From Aselliscus stoliczkanus (Eukaryota; Chordata; Mammalia; Chiroptera; Hipposideridae), in NCBI GenBank assembly GCA_033961575.1, contig CM066737.1, positions 96,190,709-96,254,708 on the forward strand: a stretch of 64,000 nucleotides of DNA. Direction: 5' to 3'. Every line of letters begins with the position of its first letter. Positions within the stretch are counted from its first letter, which is position 1. Position numbers and translations under genes: made by a program. Below, one piece after another: positions 16,546 through 28,009 of this stretch. Under the pieces are notes generated by a model that was not told the origin of the DNA, made no database searches, and was given only the letters and a program-made list of their open reading frames with translations.

Positions 16546-16949
16546 GGCTAAAGTCCGAGCATTATTTCCACAAGTGGTGTTCTTTATTTGTAACTCAGTT
16601 GGTCTATAAATGTTTGAAAATTTTATATAGGTCCACTCTTCATCCTCCCGCTTAAGAATGTAACATAGAAAGTGAACTTTGGTGCGCTTCTAAGTGCAGA
16701 GGTCCTCTGCAGGCCCCTCCCTTGCCGTTGGCTTGTAGGGCAGCTAAATGACTTCCCATCCAATTCAGTCACCGTGCCATAAAAGACAAGAGGGTCACCG
16801 TGTTCTCTGACTTCCCTTGTCTGCTCCTATGGGAAGGGAGCTAAAACTCCGAGAGCCTGGCTGGGATACATGGGGGATCGTGTTAAAGGGGCACAGTGGG
16901 ACTTATTCTCTACACCTAACTCTCGGTCAGATTTGCCAAGCTCAGGTCT

Positions 16950-17144
16950 GTATGCCTGTGATCACAGTGCACACGGGCATACAAGCACTCATTAGCAGCC
17001 CCTACGGCATGCCAGGCACACTTCTAGGCCCTTCATACAGATGAATTCATTTAATCTTTACAAAAAACGATGAAGTATGAGTACTAGCCTCATTTTCCAG
17101 ACAAGGAAACTGAGACACAGAGAAGGCAAGTGACTTGTCCAAGG

Positions 17145-17186
<42 letters not shown>

Positions 17187-17235
17187 CTGGGCTATACCAG
17201 GCAATCTGGCTCCAGAGCCTGTGTTCCTGGCCCCC
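16950..17235 (-). repeat. MIR SINE with internal (CA)n
   Basis: The MIR core is read antisense: CATTTTCCAGACAAGGAAAC, TGAGACACAGAGAAGG, then ACTTGTCCAAGGTCAC. A (CA)n expansion has grown at 17146-17183 exactly where MIR reads GGTCACACAG. It continues to GGCAATCTGGCTCCAGAGCC. Confidence 0.85.
17146..17183. repeat. (CA)n microsatellite, about 19 units
   Basis: Uninterrupted CA dinucleotides, nucleated within a MIR element. Confidence 0.95.
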
Positions 17236-17932
17236 CACCATACATCTCGAGGTTGGCGATGCCAGCAGTTGAATGAAAGTTCTGGCTAGCAATTAATTTC
17301 TGAATTTGTGTTTTCACTGCCCCACCCCTAAAAAATCACAAGTGCTCACGTTCAGGTGTGTAGGAGTATGTGTAATCTGCAGTCTCAGGTGAGGAAATAA
17401 GGCCTTCTCTTTGTGTATTGTGGCCAGTCTTCAAAATGAGGCCAGTGGTTAGACATGTAGTTGAGTGTTAAGTGAATGAGGGCATCTGGGATGGTGCCTG
17501 GCACTGAGTGGGCTCTCCCAAGGGCAGAGATAGCCAGGATTGTGTATCTGATGAATGAAGAACATTTCATCTGTAAAGGGAATAAAGCTTAACATCCGGA
17601 GTTGCCATACTATGTCTGTGCCATTATAACTCATAACTTTCCGAGCATCTCCATGACCCTGATGTATTTTCTCTTAAATCTGCTCTAGATGGATTGTTTG
17701 CTAAGACGTTTTGCTGTGCTTGTGCCAAGGTGGGTGGGATATTTATTACGCTTTTTGAAAATGTCTGAGGGGCGCCAGCTGTCAAAGTCCTTTACTTAGC
17801 ACATCACATGAGCTGTTAATCCTAATTCTCAGTGCACTTCCCCCACATCTCCTCATGAGCACTCACCCTCAGATTCAGGAAATAATTCATTGCATTATGT
17901 TTGGCTGAAATATTTTGAGTTGTTTCCTTGAT

Positions 17933-17939
17933 ACACACA

Positions 17940-17987
<48 letters not shown>
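17933..17987. repeat. (AC)n microsatellite, about 25 units
   Basis: Near-perfect AC run, with one AG interruption close to the left end. Confidence 0.95.
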
Positions 17988-17990
<3 letters not shown>

Positions 17991-19764
17991 TTGCAGAGAT
18001 ACCCAGGAGACTATTTTTACAAAACTCTAACCATATGCTAAATTTCTGTTTTGGTGCTTCGAGATTAATGATGAGCGAAATATCTTCAATATTTTAAACT
18101 GTGAGAATGTGTTCTCATCCATACTTCTCGAAGCATGGCCCAGTGAATTTTGATTAAAAGAACTCCTAACTACAAAAACATTCCAAAATATAAAAGGTTA
18201 TTTTGGAGGAGAGACGAACCAAGAGGAATTTAATGACGAGAGAGTTTGATAAGAGTTAAAACATAGACTTTAGGGAAAGATTCAGAATAGCCTAGAAAAG
18301 GAGTGGTATGGAAAGCATGCATATGTGTAATATTTAGTGCATTGTTTGTTCCCATGAACAGTCTAATAAATCTCCCTTAGAGTGATTACTAAATATGTCA
18401 AGAGAAAAAGATTGCCAAATAAGATGGTGTTAAGCCACAGGGCTGAACCCAATTATAGCAAGAGAATATTTTCCATCCACTCTGTAAGGCGACCATGCCC
18501 TACTGGGTGGGAAGTTGTACACTACTGAGTGACTGCCAGCTCTGCAGATCGAACTCTATGACCCCTGGGACCCCTAACCAAAGAGAGCAGACACTATGTT
18601 AACCCCTGTACCACCAGATCATAGGCAGGAGGCTTGGAAAATGAGAACCTTACTGAAGTTTGAGAGGGAAGGCTTCTTAACTCTTAGTACCAGAGCTGCT
18701 GTGAGATGCAGCTGCTTTGAATTTCCGAAGGAGAGGTGGGTAGAACATGTGTCACTTTTGCTTCTGAGTGGCATGGTGATGCTAAGTGACAAAGCAGCCC
18801 AAGAGGGGGTGTTGGCTGAGGCCACCCACCTGGCAGGGGGAGTCCGTGGAATTCTACTGTGGGATAAGAGAGGATAAAGGAGGCATGGGAAAGGAGAATT
18901 GAGACTCCATTTTCTTATGACTACACATACACAACCTACTCTTGGCTGTCCGCATAGCCCTGGGCAGACACACTGCATGTGCTACCTGGACAGACACCTG
19001 TATAGGATTTTAGAATGCCTGAATTACTTTCCTAAAGGAGTCCCATTTAGGACAGTGGAGACATTAGCAGGTGTTCTTAGATCTGTTCGCTTTATACTTT
19101 TAATTTCTGCACTGAAGAAAAGGAAGGCAAAAATGATGACAAGTTAGCTTACAGTGATTTAATCTTTGCCTTTAAATTAATCTTTGCTCTTGGGGGCAAA
19201 AGGGGGGAAAGAAAGACAGGAAAACATCAAAGCATGATAGTGAAATGATGACCAAGACACCTCAGTCCACAAAATGGACAGCCTCAATCCACACAAGCTT
19301 ATTACTAGGCTGGGTAAGAGACCCTCTTTTCAGAAAAGGAAATGAGGGGAAACGACATGAAGTAATAGATCCAACCCTTAATATAGTCTCACTCTGTCAT
19401 GTGAATTAACATAGAATTCATGTTTCTATAACTATGTATAGATTTTGGATTATTCACTCAACACACATTCAATAAGTAATCATCAAATCTACTGGGTTGT
19501 TAATAATAGGATAATTTTCCTGAGTTTAGGGTGCTGACACTCACACATGGAAAATCACATAAGAGATACAATGTCCAAAACAATGGGCAGATCCTAACAG
19601 CAGACAACACCAAGTGCTCTGTACTAGTAAAACCTAGTCCAACATCAATCCCAATCACAATATTTTTTATTAGTATTGTATTTGCTGCCAGGGGCTAGAA
19701 GTGAATATTAAATTGAAATTCATTTTAAGGCTCTGAACATACTGTTTCAATTGTTAGCTTCTTT

Positions 19765-20187
19765 TTTTTTAAAGATTTTTTATTGGGGAATTGGGGAAAG
19801 GGAACAGGCAAGTTGCTGTCTTTTTGTTCTTCAGTCTAGTTGCAGAGGATGTTGCTTCAGTGGCCCATGTTGGTATCGTCATTGCGCTCTTCCTGAATGA
19901 GGCAGATCAGTCGCCGGCCTCTGGATGGTCACTCACCACGGCTATTGGCAGCTCACACCAGCTGCCGGCCGCTCTCGCTGGCTGCCGGCCACTCACTGTA
20001 GCCGATGGCAGTCCACTGCAGCAGGGGCTGCAGCCTACACTGTCACAGGGGATCCTACAGCCCAGCTCCAGGTGGAGCTGTTGTTAGCTGTAGAGGGCAG
20101 TGTCACTGGCCCTCATATGTGGGATCCGAACCGGGGCCGCTGGCATCCCCAAACCAGCTCTTAACCAATGCGCCACTTGGCAGGCCC
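19765..20187 (-). mobile_element. Composite SINE: tRNA-like head + GC-rich module + VES-like tail
   Basis: Flanked by a perfect 18-bp duplication, TCAATTGTTAGCTTCTTT, at 19747-19764 and 20188-20205, so it inserted as one retrotransposed unit. On the minus strand the 5' part (20187-20093) matches the short tRNA-like SINE seen four times elsewhere here. The middle (about 20092-19896) is a GC-rich module with repeated GCTGCCGGCC motifs and a hairpin (CAGCTCCA GG TGGAGCTG, 20063-20080). The 3' part (about 19895-19785) resembles the VES SINE (CAGTGGCCCATGT, TCTAGTTGCAGAGG, TTGGGGAATTGGGG in plus sense) and ends in an A-rich tail. I do not recognise this three-part arrangement as a named family. 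Confidence 0.85.
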
Positions 20188-20324
20188 TCAATTGTTAGCT
20201 TCTTTGGGTTCATCACCCATTCATTGGGTTCAGAATGATGATGGTAATAGTAACTAGTCTGCTAAGTGTTTTGTATGCAGTTTTAAGAATTTCCTTAATA
20301 ACCATCTGTCTATGGAGATGATTA

Positions 20325-20430
20325 AATCATTATTCCCATTTTATAGCTGGAGCACTTGAGGCCTAGAGAATGTCAATAGCTCACCTAAGATGACCTAGTA
20401 AGGAAAGGGGCAAATGCAGGATTCTAAGTT
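20325..20430 (-). repeat. MIR fragment
   Basis: CCCATTTTATAGCTGGAGCA, then CTTGAGGCCTAGAGAATGTC and a degraded AGCTCACCTAAGATGACCTA: antisense MIR core. Confidence 0.6.
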
Positions 20431-22815
20431 AGGCTTTACTCCACAGTGGGACATTCATTCCTAGGCCAGCACAACTTGAGAACTTTAGTGAGGATGAGGA
20501 GGACCTGGGCAAGAGTGAAGACTCATCAGCCCTCCTGGTTCAAGTGATCAGCTGTGGATGTGACTGAGCTGTGAAACGGCCACACTTGGGGATCTGGGGT
20601 CCATTAAGACAGACCAGAAATAATCCAAACCGCCAAACCTCATCTTTAGACAGCAACGTTACGTGGCATTATTAATGGGTAATGAAGGAGGTGGGTTTTG
20701 AGCTCACTGACTTTTCTTATTGTTCATCCAGCCTCTGTATTTGTCAAATAAAATTTTCAAAGACAGGCTTACCCAGAAAAAAGGCTGTGGGTACAATGGA
20801 ATCCAGTAATAAATTTTGGCTTCCAGTCTGGCTTGTGCTGCTTAGATCAGAGTGTCAGAGACCCCAGGAATGTCACTCTGCTTCTTCAGGTCTCAGATGT
20901 TTCAATAGAAAAGAAGGTTGATCTAGCTAATCTCATAGAGAGACCCTTTCAGTTGTAACATGACATAATTTTAAGCTGAGTGACATCCACAACTATACAA
21001 TCAGATTCTGGGTGTAAGAAAGTTAGCTTCATAAATACCAACTCGAGACTTATTACAGCTGATTCAAATATGCTTTTACAACACACTGAAGTTCTTTTTA
21101 GGTCACTGACAGATCTGATAGTAGATGAAACGCAGAAAGAAAACCACAGGGTAGGGAAAATAGGTTTACTGGGAAAAAAAAGAAAGATTCTTTTCTGAGT
21201 GATTTCCCATTGTGGGGAGGCACTGGCTCTTCTAATCCCCTTCTGCCAGAGCCTGGGACAAAGCCAGTGTGGGCTGCCGGTCACGATGGGCCAGTCTAAT
21301 TTCCTCTCTGCCTCTCCCTGGCACACTCAGACCTTCCTCAGAAGACAGCAGGGGCACCTTGTGGAGGAGAATTCCAGAAGGGAGCCGGGAGGAAGGAAGT
21401 GTCTGCTCCTGCGTGGTGATTAACATAGGAAAAATACCTGTGGGTTCAGGACCTTTCACAATGCCTTTCAGCTCTTTTTAGGTTTGTTTCTTGTGAAAAG
21501 GGGGAGAGTCAAGGCAGGACGGCCACTCTACCAGGCAGGGTAATTAACACCTCAGGCTGCCACCCAGCAACCTCACCTGGGAGAAGAGATTCAGAGGAGG
21601 CAGGGGTCCCCCAGTTCCCCAGGGGGAATCAGTCTGATGATCCCACCTTCACAAGCTGCCTTCGCTTGCTTAGCTTGTCTCCCCACGCCCTTCTTCTGCC
21701 ACTCCAAAATAAGCTGCGTTACTGAAACAGTTTAAAAAGGGAGGTTGCTGGGTTTGCCTTTCTAACCTATATCATGTGCCCCCAAACATTACCTTCAAAG
21801 TGACTCTAAATCAAAATTGCAGAAAAAAGTGCTTTCAAGGAATATCTGGTTTTCACCCCCGGATGAAATGTTTTTCTCACTGAATCCCTCCAAATCCCAC
21901 GTCTTGAACTGGGCCTATTTCTGCAACTGTAAATGCGTAGGAACTGACTGGCAAGGTAGCCTCGCCCAGGACACAAGAAAACACCTTGAAGTAAGTGGAT
22001 CTGGTCTGAAGTTCATCAATTACGCTAACTCCCTCGGTGTTATGTGCTGTCTTTGCATGATCTCACTCTCACCCACTCTCTTTCCTCTTCTTTTAATAGA
22101 AATGCATTACATCAGAACACCAGAAGTTGCAAGTTGGGGATTGTTACCGTGATTCATTTGTAGTGCAGCCAAAAGCAAGTTAGTCATCCCTTAATAAGTG
22201 AACAGAAATATCATTCTGCCTTTGAAACATTACATGGTTGGAGGACACCAAATTTAAGCTGTGGATGTAGCTAAACAAGTGACTATCAATCCACACACTT
22301 CCTCTACACATGGGTGCCTAGTGTCACGCTGACCTGCTGCAGTGTCAAAAGACAAATGGTTACCTCTGTCAATACTGTAGTGCCAGTGCAGGTCTGGGAG
22401 AGTGGAATGTTTATTTTTCTCTTGCCTTATCAGGGGTAAACACTCTTTGTGGCTGCTGACACTAAAAAGCAGCCAAGAGAGCCCCACATTGTAATTCACC
22501 AAACAGGCTGTCTTTGCAACCTTGGCTGAAAAAAAACCACAACTTTGGATTTGAAGCAAATAAATCTCGGGATTTTAGAAACAAAAAATTGTAATGACGA
22601 AGGAAAAGGCAATCACAGTCTCTCATTGGAGCTTTTGCCTGATTTCGCATTGGTCTGGGGGAGGAAGAAAGCAGTGAACTTGAGGTGCAATGCTCTCTTT
22701 TTCTCCAGTCTGGCAGAAAGTTTCACTTGGTCTTGATTAGAAAAAAAATATTCCTTGATACCTTGAAGACCCCTGAAAATCTATAAAGTTAAACTTTCTG
22801 ATCAGAGTGGTTATT

Positions 22816-22994
22816 ATTATTATTCTTTAAATTGGGGAACAGTGTGTTTTTCCAGGACCCATCAGCTCCAAGTCAAGTAGTTGTTTCAATCTAGTTGTGG
22901 AGGGCGCATCTCAGTGGCCCATGTGGGGATCGAACTGGCAACCTTGGTGTTATGAGCACTGCACTCTAACCACCTGAGCTAACCAGCCATCCCT
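22816..22994 (-). mobile_element. VES SINE (bat-specific)
   Basis: Read on the minus strand it starts with a tRNA-like head (GGCTGGTTAGCTCAGGTGGT, then box B GGTTGCCAGTTCGATCCCCA), followed by the VES body (GAAACAACTACTTGACTTGG) and a tail with TAATAATAATAA. The flanks AGAGTGGTTATT (22804-22815) and AGAATGGTTATT (22995-23006) form a target-site duplication with one mismatch. This family is characteristic of bats and is the main basis for the taxonomic call. Confidence 0.9.
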
Positions 22995-23334
22995 AGAATG
23001 GTTATTTTTTAATCCTGCTGTCCTCACTTGATTTTCACGGTTAAGCTTAAAATGTGGTTGAGCACGTTTGTGGGTCACGGTTTTGCTGAATAACGAGAAC
23101 AGCGTGTTCTCAGAAATGGGAGAATGTTAAAGCTGATTGGCAAAGAGAAGTCCCAAGGAGCCAGATGCCTGGAAAATGGGTAATAGCCCCCAAACCTATG
23201 CAAGGAATCCAAAAAAAGATCTGGAGGATATCCAGGTCTGGAGAACCACCGTGGACTTGACTGGGAAGAGCACTGCATCAGGTGTCAGAAGACCTCATTT
23301 TTAGTACAGTTTCTGGGCCTTGCTGACCACATGA

Positions 23335-23500
23335 GTTAGATAAAAACTGAACCATTCAAAACATACATCATGCCACTTCCCTGATCTAAATCCTCCGATG
23401 GTTCCCCACCACACTGAGAGCACAAAGCTAAGCCCTGACTGTAGCCAACAAGATGGTACCTTGCCCTTGCTGAGCTCTGCCAACTCAGGTCTCACCGTGC
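23335..23500 (+). repeat. L2 LINE fragment
   Basis: Resembles the remembered L2 reverse-transcriptase C-terminal region: CATGCCACTTCCCTGATCTA then AATCCTCCGATGGTTCCCCA. Confidence 0.55.
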
Positions 23501-23538
23501 CCTAATTACAGTGCACCTTTTGAGACGGGAAGAGCCCC

Positions 23539-23790
23539 CAGGGGTCAGCAAACTGCGGCTCGCGAGTGTGTGGCTCTGAAGTAAAATAGAAAAGGAAAAT
23601 AAAACTATCATAGTTTCATTTAGAAAATTTTTAAAGGATGTTGTTCACATAATGGTGATTTCATTTGCTTTATAGGTCTCTCAGAACTTCGAGGGACAGG
23701 ATTGGCTCTTCCAGGGGTGGGCAAACTTTTGAGATGGGACGGACCCAAACAGCTGCATGTGGCTCGCGAGCTGCAGTGTGCCGATCCCTG
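23539..23790. mobile_element. Non-autonomous hAT element
   Basis: Left terminus CAGGGGTCAGCAAACTGCGG followed by CTCGCGAG. Right terminus in reverse complement CAGGGATCGGCACACTGCAG followed by CTCGCGAG. These are long terminal inverted repeats with a CAGGG start as in hAT elements. An internal second start (CCAGGGGTGGGCAAAC near 23714) suggests a nested or rearranged copy. The 8-bp target duplication is not clear, and there is no transposase. Confidence 0.75.
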
Positions 23791-23879
23791 GTCTAGCCTA
23801 ATGTGGAAATACTGGGGAATTAACATACTATCTCATTCCCAAGTGGCCTGGACCAACGACTAAAAACAGTTTGTGTATT

Positions 23880-24126
23880 AATAGCCCATCGCCCTTGTCC
23901 CAAGGCGGCATGTGTTCCGCACTGTTTCCCAGAGTTCCCCAGAGGGAGTAGCCTCCAGTTGCCCACAGAGTAACTGGCTTGACAATGTCCCCATAACTTA
24001 CTGCTTCCCTTCTCTGTCTCATGTTGCCATTCGCCTACCAGTGCTTCCTGGGGTGTCTTCCAAACATACTACCTGCATTGAGTCCTTGACTCTGGCTCAA
24101 CTTTTGGGGAAACCCCAACTAAGGCA
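23880..24126 (+). repeat. Interspersed repeat 3' end (same family as 14690-15066)
   Basis: Carries AGCCTCCAGTTGCCCACAGA and ends CAACTTTTGGGGAAACCCCA then ACTAAGGCA. Shares both motifs with the copy near 62330-62535. Confidence 0.5.
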
Positions 24127-24134
24127 ATGACTTT

Positions 24135-24250
24135 AGGCATTTAATTAAGTTTCATTATCTGTAAAATGGGGATACATGTGACCTCATAGGATCATTATGA
24201 GGATCAAGTGTAATAACATATAAAAGGTGTCTGGCCTGGCATTGAGTATT
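24135..24250 (+). repeat. MIR fragment
   Basis: TCATTATCTGTAAAATGGGG, then GGATCATTATGAGGATCAAG and GGTGTCTGGCCTGGCAT: sense MIR 3' half. Confidence 0.65.
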
Positions 24251-24520
24251 GGGTTAAACCATATGAAATTGCCACTTGTAAAGGTAAAAAGTGCTTTAAT
24301 ACTGGCAGTTTTATGTGGTTCATCTAACTGACCTTTGGTTAGGGTCTGTTCTTTCCCCCTCCTCCCTGCCAAGAGTTCTGTCAGAGCTGGAGCTTCCCTA
24401 GGCGACTATCAGACATTATTTGGTTTCCAAGGGACAGTTTGGAGGTATGGACAGGCTTTTAGGGAAACAACAGCAGTGTGGGGCTAGGAAAGATCTCACA
24501 TATCTACTCATTCCCTTTTT

Positions 24521-24619
24521 TTTTTGAGGGCAGTGTCACTGGCCCTCATATGTGGGACCCGAACCGGGGCCACTGGCATCCCAAGCCAGCTCTTAACCAC
24601 TGTGCCACTCGGCCAGCCC
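24521..24619 (-). mobile_element. Short tRNA-like SINE, copy 1
   Basis: About 95 bp, poly(A) tail on the minus strand. Flanked by an 18-bp duplication TCTACTCATTCCCTTTTT (24503-24520 and 24620-24637). On the minus strand: head GGGCTGGCCGAGTGGCACAG, box-B-like GGTTCGGGTCC, end GGCCAGTGACACTGCCCTC then A-run. Almost identical to the copies at 29933, 38142 and 60086 and to the head of the composite element. Confidence 0.88.
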
Positions 24620-25244
24620 TCTACTCATTCCCTTTTTCACAAGCAAAAATTAGAGTGTAGATGCTGTGGGCATGAGCCCCTGCATGCAACTCAAATTCAC
24701 ACTTTTAGCAGCTTCATCCTAAGAGAAAAAGAGAAGAGCCATGCAACCCACATCCCTGAAATATTTGAAACTGCAAAGAATGAATAATAATGGCAAATCT
24801 ACAAAATTAGGAACAAATGTCTTCATCAGAAGAGCTCTTTGGCAATTATTTTTCTTTCAGTGGGTTGACTAAATTTCTAATGGGCACTGAGCTTGAGAAC
24901 AATGAAAATTAAGGCTGATGTAAGGAACAGGAAAAAAGTTCCACCTAATGACATGGTAACGGCACTCCTGAATGATGGACCACCAGCTTTACAAGAGCGA
25001 GCACTTGATGTAATTCATAAAAGAGTATTACCTGATAGTGCATTTTTCCCCAGGAAGTAATTTTTTCTGTTCACAATGTTTTCACACAAAGTTACTGGCC
25101 TTAAAAAATCACAGGAGTGTCCTAGCTGCTGCCCTCCAGATCTGAAAAGAGGTCTCATAGAGCAAATGGTCAAGGCAACGAAAGCTTCTGTGATTCATCA
25201 TGCTAGGAATTCGAACCTTCTGAAATGTGCTAATGTTGATGGCA

Positions 25245-25460
25245 TAGCATAGCATAGAGCAGACCGCCTGGGCTCAACTGCCAGCTTTGGCAGTTAGTAG
25301 ATGTATGATCCTTGACACCAAGCTTTTACTTAACAGCTCTATCTGTGCCTCAGTTTCCTCATCTGTAAAAAGGGGAAAATAATAGTACTTATCTCACCAG
25401 GATTGTTGGAGGATAAATGAGAAATTGAACGTAAACGGCTCAGTGCAGTTTCTGACACAC
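25245..25460 (+). repeat. MIR SINE, near full length
   Basis: Contains CTCAGTTTCCTCATCTGTAA, AATAATAGTACTTATCTCAC and AGGATTGTTGGAGGATAAAT in MIR order and sense orientation. Confidence 0.85.
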
Positions 25461-25914
25461 AAGTGGTACCGAGTAAAGGTTTGTTGGCAAAAACAAAATG
25501 AACAAACAAACCCCCCCCCCATTTCTATCCTCTGTTTTGCCTGGTTTCTCTTAACTCTTTCCCCCCCTAACTGATAGAACTGCCTCAGTTGTTCTTGAAA
25601 AGCATATTCAATGAAATGTAAAGGTGACAGAGTTCTGTTCACATATTTATTGAGAGGTTAAAGAGTAAATAGGGTTAACAGTATCCATCAATACAAATAT
25701 TTGAAGAGAACATCTGGCTAGTATGTGTTTAAAAGTGGCATTCCCTAATTCCAGGATACGCTCCCAGCCTGAAACCACCCCACCTTTTTCAGGTTAGCTG
25801 CTCAGATTACTATGCACATCAAAATAGGTAGGAAACTATGGTGGGGGCGAAAGAAGGAAAGTAAAAGGTATTAAGTACCTACAAAATGTTGGGCTTTGTT
25901 CAAAAAAATGGCTG

Positions 25915-26070
25915 TATCTATCATCTCATTTAATCCTCACAGCAACTCAGGGAGATGGATGTTATACTGCATTTACAGGTGAGGAAGCTAAGCCTCAAGG
26001 AGCTTAAATAACTTGCCCGCAGTCACAAATTTCATAAGCGGATCAGCCCACATTTAAATCCTGGGCTCAG
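25915..26070 (-). repeat. MIR fragment
   Basis: ATCTCATTTAATCCTCACAG, TTACAGGTGAGGAAGCTAAG, then AACTTGCCCGCAGTCAC: antisense MIR. Confidence 0.8.
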
Positions 26071-26507
26071 AAGATTGTCCCCTAATGGGAATTCCTTTGG
26101 CAAAATAAAGATTTTACCCCCTAATCTCTCTGCTTTGGCCATCTGGATATTGATAAAGTTGTTTTTGGGTATTAGGCGCAAACACGGTTAGGTCGCAGTA
26201 TGAGATGGTTAGCAGCAGTTATGAATTAAAAGTGGTGACGATGTAGCACGACATCACGGGGTCAAACACGACAAAAGATGCCTGGGAGAAGCAGCAGCCT
26301 GACCTATACGGAATAGTGAGGCCCAGCAAATGCCAGATATCTGTGACAGAGACCTCAGAGAAAGCCTCTGTTATCTCGTTACCAATGACAAGTGTGTGCA
26401 ACCAGCTGGAGATGAGGAAAACAGATGTGCAAAGAGACAAGGCTTTCATCAGTCCAAACAGCATCCTTTGCATCTTGTATGTTTCCTATGTGACTCCCTC
26501 CTACCCA

Positions 26508-26510
<3 letters not shown>

Positions 26511-26550
<40 letters not shown>
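26511..26550. repeat. (CA)20 microsatellite
   Basis: Forty bases of pure CA dinucleotide. Confidence 0.95.
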
Positions 26551-26552
<2 letters not shown>

Positions 26553-26689
26553 AAAAGAAGAAAAAAATTACTTTATAGAACATATTAGAGAAAGGGGTTG
26601 GCAATTTGGGGATTTATGGCCAAACATCAGATTAAAGTTGGGGGTGCTACAGGATTTGGTATCACCCCTCCCTAAAGGCAGTTTAATGG

Positions 26690-26795
26690 TAGAATATAGA
26701 TGCTCCATGAAGGCAGGGGCGCAGTTTCACTCCATCCTGTGTCCCTGGCACATCGAGGAAGCCCAACAAAGAAGTGCTGACTGAACTGTCCTTCT
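26690..26795 (+). repeat. L2 LINE 3' end fragment
   Basis: TCCATGAAGGCAGGGGCGCA, then TGTGTCCCTGGCACATCGAG and AGAAGTGCTGACTGAACTG: the usual L2 3' end layout, diverged. Confidence 0.5.
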
Positions 26796-28009
26796 TGCTG
26801 ATTTATATTTTCTCTGGTGACATTGAGTGATACTTCATTTGTACCCAAAGGCTACTGTGCTACATGCATATCATTTCCATCTTAAATAAACAGATGACAT
26901 TGAATTTAGTCCTGTCGCTTACACACTGCAGACAAATGGCTAATCTCATTAGATAAATGGATATGGTTAGACTACAATCTCAAAAGTATAAGGAAAGAAA
27001 AACAATTTAGGTAGAAGACGGCATACTGAAATAATTATGTTTTATGCTTTAATTATAGAGTACTTTGATTTTTCTTGTGTATTTGTTGGATTTCTCTCTT
27101 TTTTTGGAGGGGAAAAGTTTAAAAATAGAGAAAAGCTGAGAAACTAATATAAAAGCTCCCATGTTCCTATATCCAATCATGTCTAGTTGAAAATTTTGCC
27201 CTTGCTGTTAATGCTATTGGTGGGTAGGATGACTGTATAATTTATCCAGATTGTAACACTTTTGGGAGTGCAAGAGGGCACTATTAATTTCATAGGAACA
27301 CCAGGCATACAGTGGGACCGTCACAAGCAAAGCAGGGTGTTCTCCCTATTTATGGGTGTCTCAGGATGGGGACACTGATGGGACTTCATTCATTTATGCT
27401 TCAGAGTGGGCATAAGATGGCAATCCTTTGGTTTGCAGACTCATCACTGCTGATGGGACCTTGACTATTGCAGGTGATGATATCCTGTCATCAGCTAAGC
27501 CTCCAATAAAGGAATCTGGAAAAATTCCTTCCATCTCTAACTCTTTCCAACCACATCTACCCTCCTGCTATTGCAACTTCCTTCCATGTGAAGGCTTGAT
27601 TGCTTTGCAGGACTCTGCGCTCATGTAGCCCAGTTCTGTTCACTACTGCAGAGGTGGAGTGAACAGCGCCCTGTAGAACATTCCATCTGCCTGCCCTGAA
27701 CACACTGGCCCTTCTGGAATGGACAGATGGCTTCCTCTTGGTTGTCTCACTGACATGTGGCTTTGCCCAGCCAGGAGCAAAGATTGCTTCCATATCGGAA
27801 GATGTCACTCTGGGTGATTCTATCTTGCTTTAATGATGACAGTGGCTCACAGACTTGGCTGATGAAATTTTTCAAGGTTTGCAGATGTGAAATCTGTGAT
27901 GGGTCTCAGACAGGTGGCAGGTGGGAGGCTAGAGCATTTTCGTTTTGTTGGGAGTTAGAGGTCACGCAGAGAAAGGCTTCAGCATTTCATCGCCAATTAC
28001 AGCAACGAA

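Noticed and set aside
24521..24619. tRNA gene
   Set aside because: Box A/B-like motifs are present but there is no complete cloverleaf. The poly(A) tail and target duplications show a SINE.
17146..26550. Regularly repeated CA blocks considered as a CRISPR-like or satellite array
   Set aside because: Independent dinucleotide microsatellites with no unique spacers, in a mammalian intron.
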